The notes below the pieces were generated by a model. It had not been told where the DNA came from and made no database searches. It worked only from the letters and a program-made list of their open reading frames with translations. Positions 50,274 through 58,640 of a stretch of DNA of 64,000 bases are shown piece by piece; position 1 is the first letter of the stretch, and each line of letters starts with the position of its first letter. The translations under genes were made by a program, and so were the position numbers. This DNA is from Antarcticibacterium flavum (GTDB taxonomy: Bacteria > Bacteroidota > Bacteroidia > Flavobacteriales > Flavobacteriaceae): assembly GCF_006159205.1 (NCBI RefSeq), contig NZ_CP040812.1, forward strand, positions 186,001-250,000. Direction: 5' to 3'.

Positions 50274-50984
50274 TTATTCCTCATTCGCCAGGGCGACTGT
50301 ATGACAGGCAACGATGGCTGCGGTTTCTGTTCTCAATCTACTATTGCCAAGGCTCACCGGGATCCAATTGTTTTCCAGAGCCTGGGCAATCTCATTGCTG
50401 GAGAAATCGCCTTCGGGGCCAATAAGGATCGTACTGCGAGTTCCCGGGTTCAAAACGCTTTTGAGAGATTTCTTCAGGTCACCTTCTTCACAATGCGCAA
50501 TGAATTTATCTCCTTCTATTTCAGAAGAAATAAAATCTGAAAACGCCTGATCCTTATTAAGTTTAGGGATGCTAAGGTGAAGTGATTGTTTCATAGCGCT
50601 CTGGAGTACCCGCTCATATCTTTCCAGCTTTACCACCTTTCTTTCACTATGCTCACATATTACAGGAGTGATCTCCCGTACCCCAATTTCAGTTGCTTTT
50701 TCCAGGAACCATTCATACCTGTCATTCATTTTTGTTGGGGCCACTGCAAGATGTAAATAATAGGCCGGCTTAGCTTCTTTTTCCGTTTCCAGGACAGTGG
50801 CGGTACATTGTCTGGAATCAATGCTAAGGATCTCGGTTTTAAAGAGAAATCCTTTCCCATTGGTAACGTTAAGGATATCTCCTTCTTTCTTCCGGAGAAC
50901 TTTTACAATATGCCTGCTTTCTACCTTCGGAAAGATCACCTGCCGGTCATTTTCATCGATTTCAGGATGATAGAATAACTGCAT
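50274..50984 (-). CDS. rsmE: 16S rRNA (uracil-1498-N3)-methyltransferase RsmE
   Basis: A 236-residue SPOUT enzyme with an N-terminal PUA-like domain (H-I-V-K-V-L-R-K-K-E-G-D) and the knot motifs K-A-T-E-I-G-V, I-G-P-E-G-D-F-S and L-G-N-S-R-L-R-T-E-T-A. Length and motif order match RsmE. It is separated by one base from the tsaD stop, so it is co-transcribed with tsaD. Confidence 0.95.
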   Translation of the reverse strand: MQLFYHPEIDENDRQVIFPKVESRHIVKVLRKKEGDILNVTNGKGFLFKTEILSIDSRQCTATVLETEKEAKPAYYLHLAVAPTKMNDRYEWFLEKATEIGVREITPVICEHSERKVVKLERYERVLQSAMKQSLHLSIPKLNKDQAFSDFISSEIEGDKFIAHCEEGDLKKSLKSVLNPGTRSTILIGPEGDFSSNEIAQALENNWIPVSLGNSRLRTETAAIVACHTVALANEE

Positions 50985-50985
50985 A

Positions 50986-52011
50986 TTAAAATTTATAACG
51001 GGCCTGGGCGGTTACTCCCATATCTGTAAATTCCTCCTCCAGGTATTTGTAATAGCCCACAATTCCAATCATTGCAGCATTATCTGTAGTATACTCAAAT
51101 TTGGGGATGTAGGTTTGCCAGCCATACTTTTGCTCCCCCGCTTTTAAAGCGGTTCTTATGCCGCTGTTGGCAGAAACCCCGCCACCTATGGCTATTTGAT
51201 TTATCCCGGTTTGTTTTACTGCCTTTTTGATCTTATCCATTAAGATCTCCACGATGGTGTATTGAATGGAGGCGCAAATATCATCCCTGTTCTCTTCAAT
51301 AAAATTTGGGTTATTCTTTACTTCCTTCTGAATAAAGTATAGCACCGCGGTTTTGAGTCCGCTAAAACTAAAATCCAGACCGTCCACCTTTGGCTTGGTG
51401 AATTTATAAGCTTTAGGATTACCGGTCCTGGCATATCTATCAATAAGAGGTCCTCCCGGGTAGGGAAGGCCAAGGATCTTGGCACTTTTATCAAAAGCTT
51501 CCCCTACGGCATCATCAATTGTTTGCCCTATTACCTCCATTTCAAAATAATTAGAAACTTTCACAACCTGGGTATGACCGCCACTTATGGTCAAAGCCAG
51601 GAAAGGAAATGTGGGCTTGGGAAAATCCTCCTCATCTATGAAATGAGCCAGAATGTGCGCCTGCATATGATTTACCTCTATAAGCGGAATATTCAATCCC
51701 ATAGAAAGAGATTTTGCAAAAGAAGTACCAACCAGAAGGGAACCCATTAGTCCCGGTCCTTTGGTAAAAGCAATTGCAGATAAGTCTTTTTTGTCGATAT
51801 TTGCCTCTGCAAGGGCCTGATGGATTACAGGAACAATGTTTTGTTGATGCGCCCTGGATGCCAGTTCTGGTACCACACCGCCATATTTTTTATGTACCTC
51901 CTGGGTGGCCACAATATTTGAGAGCAATTTATCGTTGTGCAGGACAGCCGCGGCTGTGTCATCACAGGAAGATTCAATGGCGAGAATATAGATGTCGCGG
52001 GAATTTATCAT
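50986..52011 (-). CDS. tsaD: tRNA t6A threonylcarbamoyltransferase subunit TsaD
   Basis: A 341-residue protein from the Met preceding I-N-S-R-D-I-Y-I-L-A-I-E-S-S-C-D-D-T. An ATG 13 codons further upstream (52050) would add an atypical leader. It has the ASKHA ATP/metal motifs: E-V-N-H-M-Q-A-H (metal His pair), G-G-H-T-Q, G-G-V-S-A-N-S. It makes t6A37 in tRNAs reading ANN codons with TsaB, TsaE and TsaC. Divergent from the TamB-like gene. Confidence 0.95.
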   Translation of the reverse strand: MINSRDIYILAIESSCDDTAAAVLHNDKLLSNIVATQEVHKKYGGVVPELASRAHQQNIVPVIHQALAEANIDKKDLSAIAFTKGPGLMGSLLVGTSFAKSLSMGLNIPLIEVNHMQAHILAHFIDEEDFPKPTFPFLALTISGGHTQVVKVSNYFEMEVIGQTIDDAVGEAFDKSAKILGLPYPGGPLIDRYARTGNPKAYKFTKPKVDGLDFSFSGLKTAVLYFIQKEVKNNPNFIEENRDDICASIQYTIVEILMDKIKKAVKQTGINQIAIGGGVSANSGIRTALKAGEQKYGWQTYIPKFEYTTDNAAMIGIVGYYKYLEEEFTDMGVTAQARYKF

Positions 52012-52107
52012 TAAATTTGAAGGGGCATATTTATTGTTTATACAGTTCACAAAGTTATAATATAAAAGCGTATCAAAAAATTCTGGAAAATACTAATTAG
52101 GACAGTC

Positions 52108-55100
52108 GTGGGACTGCTTTTGTTTTTCGTGTTTTTATTGATCTTATTTTCCATCCCTGCCGTACAAACATCGGTGGCAAAGAAGTTAACAAATTCCATA
52201 CAGGAGCGATCAGGCGTTAATATCTCCATTGGCAGGGTAAGCTTCTCCTATTTTGGGAAGATCAAACTCAACGACGTCTACGTTGAAGATCATCATAATG
52301 ACACCCTCCTCAATGTTCAGGAGCTACGTTCCTCTCTATTAAGTGTCTCAAACCTTATGAATAACACTCCACGCCTGGGAAATACCACTGCCCGGGGCTT
52401 CACCTTCAAGATGAAGCGTTATGCCGGGGAGGATTCAGATAACCTCAGTATCATTCTTGATAAATTAAGAACAGAACCTACCGGTGAGAAAACGCCGTTT
52501 GAACTTTCCATACGCGATATCATTATTACCAATGGACATTATAGTTATATAGACGAAAACCTTGATATCCCCGAGATCATTGTTCTAAGGGACCTCGACC
52601 TGCAGGCAGAGATGCTTAAGGTCGTGGATGACAGCTTTACGGTAAAAGTAAATTCCCTTGCAGCTAAAGAAGGCAGAGGGCTGGATATTACAAACCTAAG
52701 GACAAATTTTTCCTATAGCCCCACAGCTATGGGACTGGAGGGGCTTATTCTTGAAACTCCCCACTCGCAGCTAAATGCAGATATTGACCTGGTGTACGTG
52801 ATTTCCGATTTTTCCGATTTTCAGAATAAAGTAAACCTCAATGGAACAATAAGGGAGTCTAAGGTGTCAACCAATGACCTTAAACTGTTCTATGAACCTT
52901 TTGGGGAAGATGGGGATTTTATTCTAGAAAGCAGGATCACCGGTACCCTTAATGATTTCTTGCTGGAGGACCTGGTAGCCTCGGGGATGGACCGTAGCTC
53001 CATTGAAGGAAACCTGCGGGTACAGGGTGCCTTTTCAAAGGAAGAGAATGCTTTTAGGCTTGAAGGAGATCTTGATCGTTTGGCATCCAACTATTATGAC
53101 CTCGTGAATTTACTGCCATCCATCCTTGGGGAAAGTCTTCCGGTTACTCTTCGGGATTTTGGAAATTTACAAATTAAAGGTAATACTATTATTACCGCCA
53201 ATTCCCTGGATGCAGATGTGTCTATAAACACGCAACTTGGTAGTGCAAGGGCAGATATTGTGCTTCGCAATTTCAGTAATTCCACTCAAACAACTTATAA
53301 AGGTAACCTTGTTTTCAATGATTTTAACCTGGGCAGGCTGCTCGATAATAAAGATCTTGGAAGGACAAGTTTTGACCTTAATATAGATGGAAAGGGTTTT
53401 ACTGCTGAAAGTCTTAATACGAATGTTCGAGGCCGCATTTCCAGAATTAGATATAACGATTACCGCTATAGCAGTATCCTGGTAATGGGTACGGTTCGAA
53501 ATTCTATTTTCAACGGAAACCTGGTTTCTCAGGATCCGAATCTTCAGATGGAATTCAACGGACTCGTAGATATCTCTGCTGCTGAAAATAAATACGATTT
53601 TGAAGCCTCTGTGGGATATGCAGATCTAAATGAACTTAATTTTGTTTCCAGGGATTCCCTTTCCATACTTAAAGGGGATATAATTATGAATATGCAGGGA
53701 AATACCCTGGACAATATATCTGGTGAGATCTTTCTTATCAATACCACATATCAAAACCAAAATGACCTTTACTATTTTGATGACCTTAATGTTTCTTCCA
53801 CATTTGACGAGGAGGGCATAAGGACTATTACGGTAAATTCGCCAGATGTTATAAGCGGCGTGGTGACCGGAAGATTCCGGTTGGCTGAAGTAGGGGCTTT
53901 AATGGAGAATTCTATTGGGAGTATTTATACCAATTACCGGCCAAATACCATTACCAGCAACCAATACATGGAATTTGATTTTGATATTTATAACAAGATC
54001 GTGGAAGTATTCTATCCTGAAATTGAACTGGCACCAAACACCTTTATTCGTGGCAGGGTAGAATCTGACGAATCTGAATTCCGCCTTACTTTTCGCTCAC
54101 CCAGGATTGAGGCTTTTGGGAATATGATGCAGGACATCAATATACAGGTAGATAACACCAACCCAATCTATAATACCTTCGTGGAGGCAGACAGTGTATC
54201 CACGTCCCTATATAATTTTTCTGAATTCAGCTTAATCAATGTAACCCTTCGAGACACACTTTTCATAAGGTCTGAGTTCCAGGGAGGGAAAACAAATGAA
54301 GATGTCTTCAATATTAACCTGTTTCACACCATCAATGAAGAAAACCGCTCTGTAGTGGGTATACAGCGATCTGATGTCAAATTCAGGGATAATGTGTGGT
54401 ATTTAAATGAGAACAGCAACAAAAGCAATAAGATCATATTCGAGAACAACCTGAGAACCCTGGAAATAGACTCCTTGACATTGACTCATCAGGATGAGGA
54501 AATTCGACTTAGTGGGGAAATGCGGGATTCTACTTATAAGAATTTCAGGATAGAATTTGATAATGTAGATATCGCAAAGGTTACTCCTGAAATTGATAGC
54601 CTTAAGCTTGACGGGATCATAGATGGAAGGCTCCAGCTACTGCAGGAAGAAGGAGCGTTTTTTCCCAATACTTCCATGGTTATCGATGGCCTCGCTATAA
54701 ATGATGTCCCAATGGGAAGGCTTAATCTTGATGTGGAGGGAAATCAAGACCTTACGCTTTACAATGTAGACGCCACTCTCACCAGGAGAGGTTTTGAGTC
54801 CCTTAGTGCTGTAGGGGCTATTAATGCTGCAGGAGAAACTCCTACTATAGACCTGGATGTTAACCTGCGCAATGTAAACCTTACGGCTTTTAGTCCGCTG
54901 GGGGGAGAGGCCATAGACAATATAAGAGGCTATGCAACGGGTGATGCAAAGGTTACAGGAGATTACCGAAATCCCGATATCGAGGGGCAGCTGGAACTTG
55001 AAGACGCAGGGTTCAGGATCCCATATCTCAATATAGATTATAATCTTAACAACACTGCTATTGTAGACCTTACCAACCAGCAGTTCAATTTTAATAAAGT

Positions 55101-56517
55101 TGAGATCCTGGACATTAAGCACAGGACCCGCGCAAACATAGACGGAAATATTTCTCATAGGAATTTCAGGGAATGGTTCCTGGACCTTCAAATAAACAGT
55201 GACAGGATGCTGGTACTGGATACCCAGGCAGAGGAAGATGCCCTGTATTACGGGACAGCGTTCATTTCAGGATTTTCTACCATCAAAGGCCCTACAGATG
55301 AGCTGGTGATCAATGTCAACGCAACTACAGAAAAAGGTACCATCTTCAAGATCCCGTTAAGTGATGCCGAATCTATTGGGGATAATTCATATATACATTT
55401 CTTGAGTCCCGAGGAAAAAGCTTCACGCCTGGCAGGGGAAGAGATCATCATACCTGATGTAAAAGGCCTCGAGCTAAATTTTGATCTGGATATCACCAAT
55501 GCTGCTGAAGTTGAAGTGGTTGTAGACCAAACCAGCGGTAGTACCCTTCGCGGCCGCGGAGCCGGGAACATGCTTATCGAGATCAACACCAATGGTAAGT
55601 TCAATATGTGGGGCGATTTTGTGGTGTATGAGGGAGTTTATAACTTTAAATATGCCGGCCTGGTACAAAAGACATTCAGAGTGCAATCTGGCGGGAGTAT
55701 AAACTGGGATGGAAGCCCTACAAATGCCCAGCTCGATGTAAGTGCGGTATATGAAGTTGATGCCAATCCTGCTGTATTACTTGAAAATCCAAGTCTTAAC
55801 CGTAAGATCCCGGTAGAGGTAGTTATCCTTCTGCAAGGGCAAATTACCCAGCCGGACCTTACCTTTGATGTCAATTTCCCCAATGCAAGTTCTGTGGTAC
55901 GGTCTGAACTGGAATACAGGATGAATGACCGCGCCAGCCGGGAATTACAGGCATTATTCCTGGTTACCCAGGGCTCGTTCTACAGTGAATTTGCCATTGG
56001 TCAAAATGCTATTACAGGAAATCTTGTAGAAAGAGCTTCCAGCCTTGTAAACGATATTTTTGCAGATGAGGACGGGAAATTCCAGGTAGGAGTGAACTAT
56101 GTGCAGGGAGACCGCACTCCAGATCAACAAACCGTGGACAGGTTTGGCTTAAGCCTTCAAACCCAGATAAGCGACCGGGTGTTGATCAACGGGGCCGTGG
56201 GTGTGCCAGTAGGAGGGATGACAGAGTCAGTTATAGTTGGAGATGTGGAGATCCAGTTCTTGCTAAATGAGGACGGGTCGTTGAGAGCTAAGGTCTTCAA
56301 CCGCGAAAACAATATTCAGTTTATAGGAGAGGAAATAGGTTTTACTCAGGGAATAGGTTTAACTTATTCCGTAGACTTTGACACTTTCAAAGAATTGATA
56401 AGGAAGATCGTTAATACCCAGGCAGTACTTACAGAGGAAGAGGAGGAAGAAGAGGTGCCGCCAAACAGGGCAAGATCGCTTGCTCCCAATTATGTAGTCT
56501 TTCCGGAAAAGGATTAA
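52108..56517 (+). CDS. tamB: TamB-like translocation and assembly module protein
   Basis: A 1469-residue protein from a GTG. It has one N-terminal membrane helix, a very long beta-rich periplasmic body of AsmA/YhdP-like repeats, and a C-terminal DUF490/TamB domain (about 1080-1469) ending in a Glu-rich tail. A basic, in-frame stretch (K-K-F-W-K-I-L-I-R-T) precedes the GTG without an ATG, so the true start may be an upstream rare start codon. TamB-type proteins bridge the periplasm and take part in phospholipid transport or outer-membrane protein assembly. Confidence 0.92.
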   Translation: MGLLLFFVFLLILFSIPAVQTSVAKKLTNSIQERSGVNISIGRVSFSYFGKIKLNDVYVEDHHNDTLLNVQELRSSLLSVSNLMNNTPRLGNTTARGFTFKMKRYAGEDSDNLSIILDKLRTEPTGEKTPFELSIRDIIITNGHYSYIDENLDIPEIIVLRDLDLQAEMLKVVDDSFTVKVNSLAAKEGRGLDITNLRTNFSYSPTAMGLEGLILETPHSQLNADIDLVYVISDFSDFQNKVNLNGTIRESKVSTNDLKLFYEPFGEDGDFILESRITGTLNDFLLEDLVASGMDRSSIEGNLRVQGAFSKEENAFRLEGDLDRLASNYYDLVNLLPSILGESLPVTLRDFGNLQIKGNTIITANSLDADVSINTQLGSARADIVLRNFSNSTQTTYKGNLVFNDFNLGRLLDNKDLGRTSFDLNIDGKGFTAESLNTNVRGRISRIRYNDYRYSSILVMGTVRNSIFNGNLVSQDPNLQMEFNGLVDISAAENKYDFEASVGYADLNELNFVSRDSLSILKGDIIMNMQGNTLDNISGEIFLINTTYQNQNDLYYFDDLNVSSTFDEEGIRTITVNSPDVISGVVTGRFRLAEVGALMENSIGSIYTNYRPNTITSNQYMEFDFDIYNKIVEVFYPEIELAPNTFIRGRVESDESEFRLTFRSPRIEAFGNMMQDINIQVDNTNPIYNTFVEADSVSTSLYNFSEFSLINVTLRDTLFIRSEFQGGKTNEDVFNINLFHTINEENRSVVGIQRSDVKFRDNVWYLNENSNKSNKIIFENNLRTLEIDSLTLTHQDEEIRLSGEMRDSTYKNFRIEFDNVDIAKVTPEIDSLKLDGIIDGRLQLLQEEGAFFPNTSMVIDGLAINDVPMGRLNLDVEGNQDLTLYNVDATLTRRGFESLSAVGAINAAGETPTIDLDVNLRNVNLTAFSPLGGEAIDNIRGYATGDAKVTGDYRNPDIEGQLELEDAGFRIPYLNIDYNLNNTAIVDLTNQQFNFNKVEILDIKHRTRANIDGNISHRNFREWFLDLQINSDRMLVLDTQAEEDALYYGTAFISGFSTIKGPTDELVINVNATTEKGTIFKIPLSDAESIGDNSYIHFLSPEEKASRLAGEEIIIPDVKGLELNFDLDITNAAEVEVVVDQTSGSTLRGRGAGNMLIEINTNGKFNMWGDFVVYEGVYNFKYAGLVQKTFRVQSGGSINWDGSPTNAQLDVSAVYEVDANPAVLLENPSLNRKIPVEVVILLQGQITQPDLTFDVNFPNASSVVRSELEYRMNDRASRELQALFLVTQGSFYSEFAIGQNAITGNLVERASSLVNDIFADEDGKFQVGVNYVQGDRTPDQQTVDRFGLSLQTQISDRVLINGAVGVPVGGMTESVIVGDVEIQFLLNEDGSLRAKVFNRENNIQFIGEEIGFTQGIGLTYSVDFDTFKELIRKIVNTQAVLTEEEEEEEVPPNRARSLAPNYVVFPEKD

Positions 56518-56600
56518 TCGAAATTAAATTTCGGTTAAAAGCACTGGGCCACACCGGGGTTTAGCTGAATCTTTGTAATTTTAATTCATAAATTATCTAA

Positions 56601-57587
56601 ATGGCAAAAAAAATACAGCGTATTGGAGTACTAACATCTGGGGGGGACGCTCCCGGTATGAATGCAGCAATAAGAGCAGTAGTAAGGGCATGCGCCTATT
56701 ATCATACAGATTGTGTAGGATTCTATCGGGGATTCCAGGGTGTGATCGAAGGAGATTATGAAGAATTAAATGCACGTAGTGTAAGAAATATTATCTCAAG
56801 AGGCGGTACCATATTAAAATCTGCACGTTCCAGGGAGTTCCTTACCAAAGAAGGCAGGCAAAAAGCTGCCGATACTATTAAGAAGGCAGAAATTGATGCC
56901 CTGGTCCTCATTGGTGGTGATGGTACTTTTCGCGGCGGGAAGATCTTTAACGAAGAGCACAATATATCTGTTATAGGAGTTCCGGGAACTATTGATAATG
57001 ATATTTTCGGAACAAATTATACCATAGGGTATGACACAGCTCTAAATACCGTGGTTGAAGCTATTGATAAAATAAGGGATACAGCAAGCTCCCATAACAG
57101 GTTGTTCTTTGTGGAAGTAATGGGGCGTGATGCCGGTTTCATCGCTCTTAACAGCGGAATTGGAGCAGGGGCAGAGGAAATTCTAATTCCTGAAGAAAAC
57201 CTTGGGCTGGAAAGATTGCTTTTTTCACTGGAAAGAAGCCGAAGATCTGGTAAAACCTCCAGTATAGTTGTGGTTTCTGAAGGTGATAAAATAGGAAAGA
57301 ACGTTTTCCAGCTGGCAGAATATGTTACTCAGAATTTACCTGACTATGATGCCCGGGTAACAGTCCTGGGGCATATACAAAGGGGAGGAAGCCCATCCTG
57401 TTTTGACAGGGTACTGGCCAGCAGGCTTTGCGTGCGGGCGGTGGAACTGCTCCTGGACGGGCAAACCAATATGATGGTTGGCTTTATAAATAATAAAGTG
57501 GAATCCTGCAGTCTGGAGGACGCTCTTAAATCAAAACCCGACATAAATAAGGACCTTTTAAGAATTTCAGATATACTTTCAACTTAG
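56601..57587 (+). CDS. pfkA: 6-phosphofructokinase PfkA
   Basis: A 328-residue PFK: G-V-L-T-S-G-G-D-A-P-G-M-N at 10-22, G-G-D-G-T-F-R (near 104, Gly at the ATP-type position), P-G-T-I-D-N-D-I (with catalytic Asp), M-G-R-D-A-G and the G-H-I-Q-R-G-G-S-P motif. It converts fructose 6-phosphate to the 1,6-bisphosphate, the committed step of glycolysis. Followed 3 bp later by mgsA. Confidence 0.96.
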   Translation: MAKKIQRIGVLTSGGDAPGMNAAIRAVVRACAYYHTDCVGFYRGFQGVIEGDYEELNARSVRNIISRGGTILKSARSREFLTKEGRQKAADTIKKAEIDALVLIGGDGTFRGGKIFNEEHNISVIGVPGTIDNDIFGTNYTIGYDTALNTVVEAIDKIRDTASSHNRLFFVEVMGRDAGFIALNSGIGAGAEEILIPEENLGLERLLFSLERSRRSGKTSSIVVVSEGDKIGKNVFQLAEYVTQNLPDYDARVTVLGHIQRGGSPSCFDRVLASRLCVRAVELLLDGQTNMMVGFINNKVESCSLEDALKSKPDINKDLLRISDILST

Positions 57588-57590
57588 CCC

Positions 57591-57953
57591 ATGACAATTG
57601 CAATTATAGCCCACGATGGCAAAAAGGCCGAAATGGTCCAGTTCCTCAATGAGAACAAGACCACATTAAAAGGAAAAAACGTGCATCTTATAGCCACGGG
57701 CACAACCGGCCTTAAGGCTGAAGCCGCCGGATTCCAGGTAGAGAAACTACTCTCTGGCCCGGTAGGAGGGGATGCACAAATAGCTTCAAGGCTGGCAGAG
57801 GGGAAAGTAGATATGATCTTCTTCTTCAGGGATCCCCTCGATAAACATCCACATGAACCCGATATCATTATGCTGCTAAGGTTATGTGATGTTCACAATA
57901 TCCCCATTGCTACCAATCCGGCTACTGCAGGTTTATTGATAAAGGGGATATAG
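57591..57953 (+). CDS. mgsA: Methylglyoxal synthase MgsA
   Basis: A 120-residue enzyme: H-D-G-K-K (start), A-T-G-T-T-G near 42-47, L-S-G-P-V-G-G-D-A-Q-I-A, and F-F-R-D-P-L-D-K-H-P-H-E-P-D, which contains the active-site Asp/His. It turns dihydroxyacetone phosphate into methylglyoxal, an overflow route when phosphate is short. Co-transcribed with pfkA. Confidence 0.95.
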   Translation: MTIAIIAHDGKKAEMVQFLNENKTTLKGKNVHLIATGTTGLKAEAAGFQVEKLLSGPVGGDAQIASRLAEGKVDMIFFFRDPLDKHPHEPDIIMLLRLCDVHNIPIATNPATAGLLIKGI

Positions 57954-58017
57954 GATTTTTAGAAGGTATATGCAGGAGGGTTTCGATAAAGAGAAACAGA
58001 GCCCTTTTTATCGTTAT

Positions 58018-58398
58018 TTATTTAACTGCAATTGCACTTATCTCCACATTTACAAATTTGGGTAAGTTAGCCACTTCCACCGTTTCCCTTGCCGGGGCTG
58101 TCTCGGGATCAAAATACTTCCCATAGACCTCATTGATCCGTGAAAAATTATTCATATCGCTAATGAAAATGGAAGTTTTGATCACATTCTCAAAGGTCAT
58201 TCCTGCTTCTGTCAAAATAGCTTTTAGGTTCTCCATTACAAGTGTAGTCTCTCTTTCAAGATTTTCCACCTCGAGTTCATTGGTTTCAGGATTTATTGCG
58301 ATTTGTCCGGAGGTATAAAGCATATTCCCACAAAGCACCGCCTGATTGTAAGGACCTATAGGCGTAGGGGCATTGTTGGTTTTGATGATCTTTTTCAT
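58018..58398 (-). CDS. ridA: RidA-family enamine/imine deaminase
   Basis: A 126-residue YjgF/RidA protein: P-I-G-P-Y-N-Q-A-V, S-G-Q-I-A-I-N-P-E-T, K-T-S-I-F-I-S-D-M-N-N-F, and a C-terminal P-A-R-E-T-V-E-V-A-N-L-P with the substrate-binding Arg. It removes reactive 2-aminoacrylate and related imines. It is convergent with mgsA. Confidence 0.94.
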   Translation of the reverse strand: MKKIIKTNNAPTPIGPYNQAVLCGNMLYTSGQIAINPETNELEVENLERETTLVMENLKAILTEAGMTFENVIKTSIFISDMNNFSRINEVYGKYFDPETAPARETVEVANLPKFVNVEISAIAVK

Positions 58399-58403
58399 GA
58401 GTT

Positions 58404-58461
58404 TTTCTGTTTACTGTTTTCTGTTTTCCGTTTAGCGTTTGTAGTTTGTTGTTTGTTGTTC
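58404..58461. repeat. G/T-rich low-complexity block
   Basis: About 58 bases of short TTTCTG/TTTACTG/GTTTGTTG-type units, almost free of A on the plus strand, upstream of ridA. Degenerate tandem repeat of a type often met between genes in Flavobacteriaceae. Confidence 0.5.
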
Positions 58462-58547
58462 CCCTCATGAGAATAAAGATACCTCGATATTTATTTTTAA
58501 TAAAGTAAGAATGTAAAAATACCGAAAGAGAAATTAACTAATTAACG

Positions 58548-58640
58548 ATTTCCTAAACCTTAACTCCTAACTCTTAACTCATCTCAATACTAACATCTCA
58601 ATACTCAATACTAACATCTCAATACTCAATACTAACTAAA
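58548..58640. repeat. 93-base G-free region with 21-bp tandem repeats
   Basis: The plus strand contains no G from 58548 to 58640. It starts with TAACTC-type units and then has CATCTCAATACTAA followed by two exact 21-bp units (58594-58614 and 58615-58635; CATCTCAATACTCAATACTAA). The last unit ends at the base before the lptD stop codon. Confidence 0.85.

Noticed and set aside
52012..52050. Longer TsaD start at 52050
   Set aside because: The added 13 residues are not typical; the ATG at 52011 gives the usual start and length.
58594..58635. Possible CRISPR array
   Set aside because: Units of 21 bp are directly adjacent without spacers and there are no cas genes; this is a tandem repeat.
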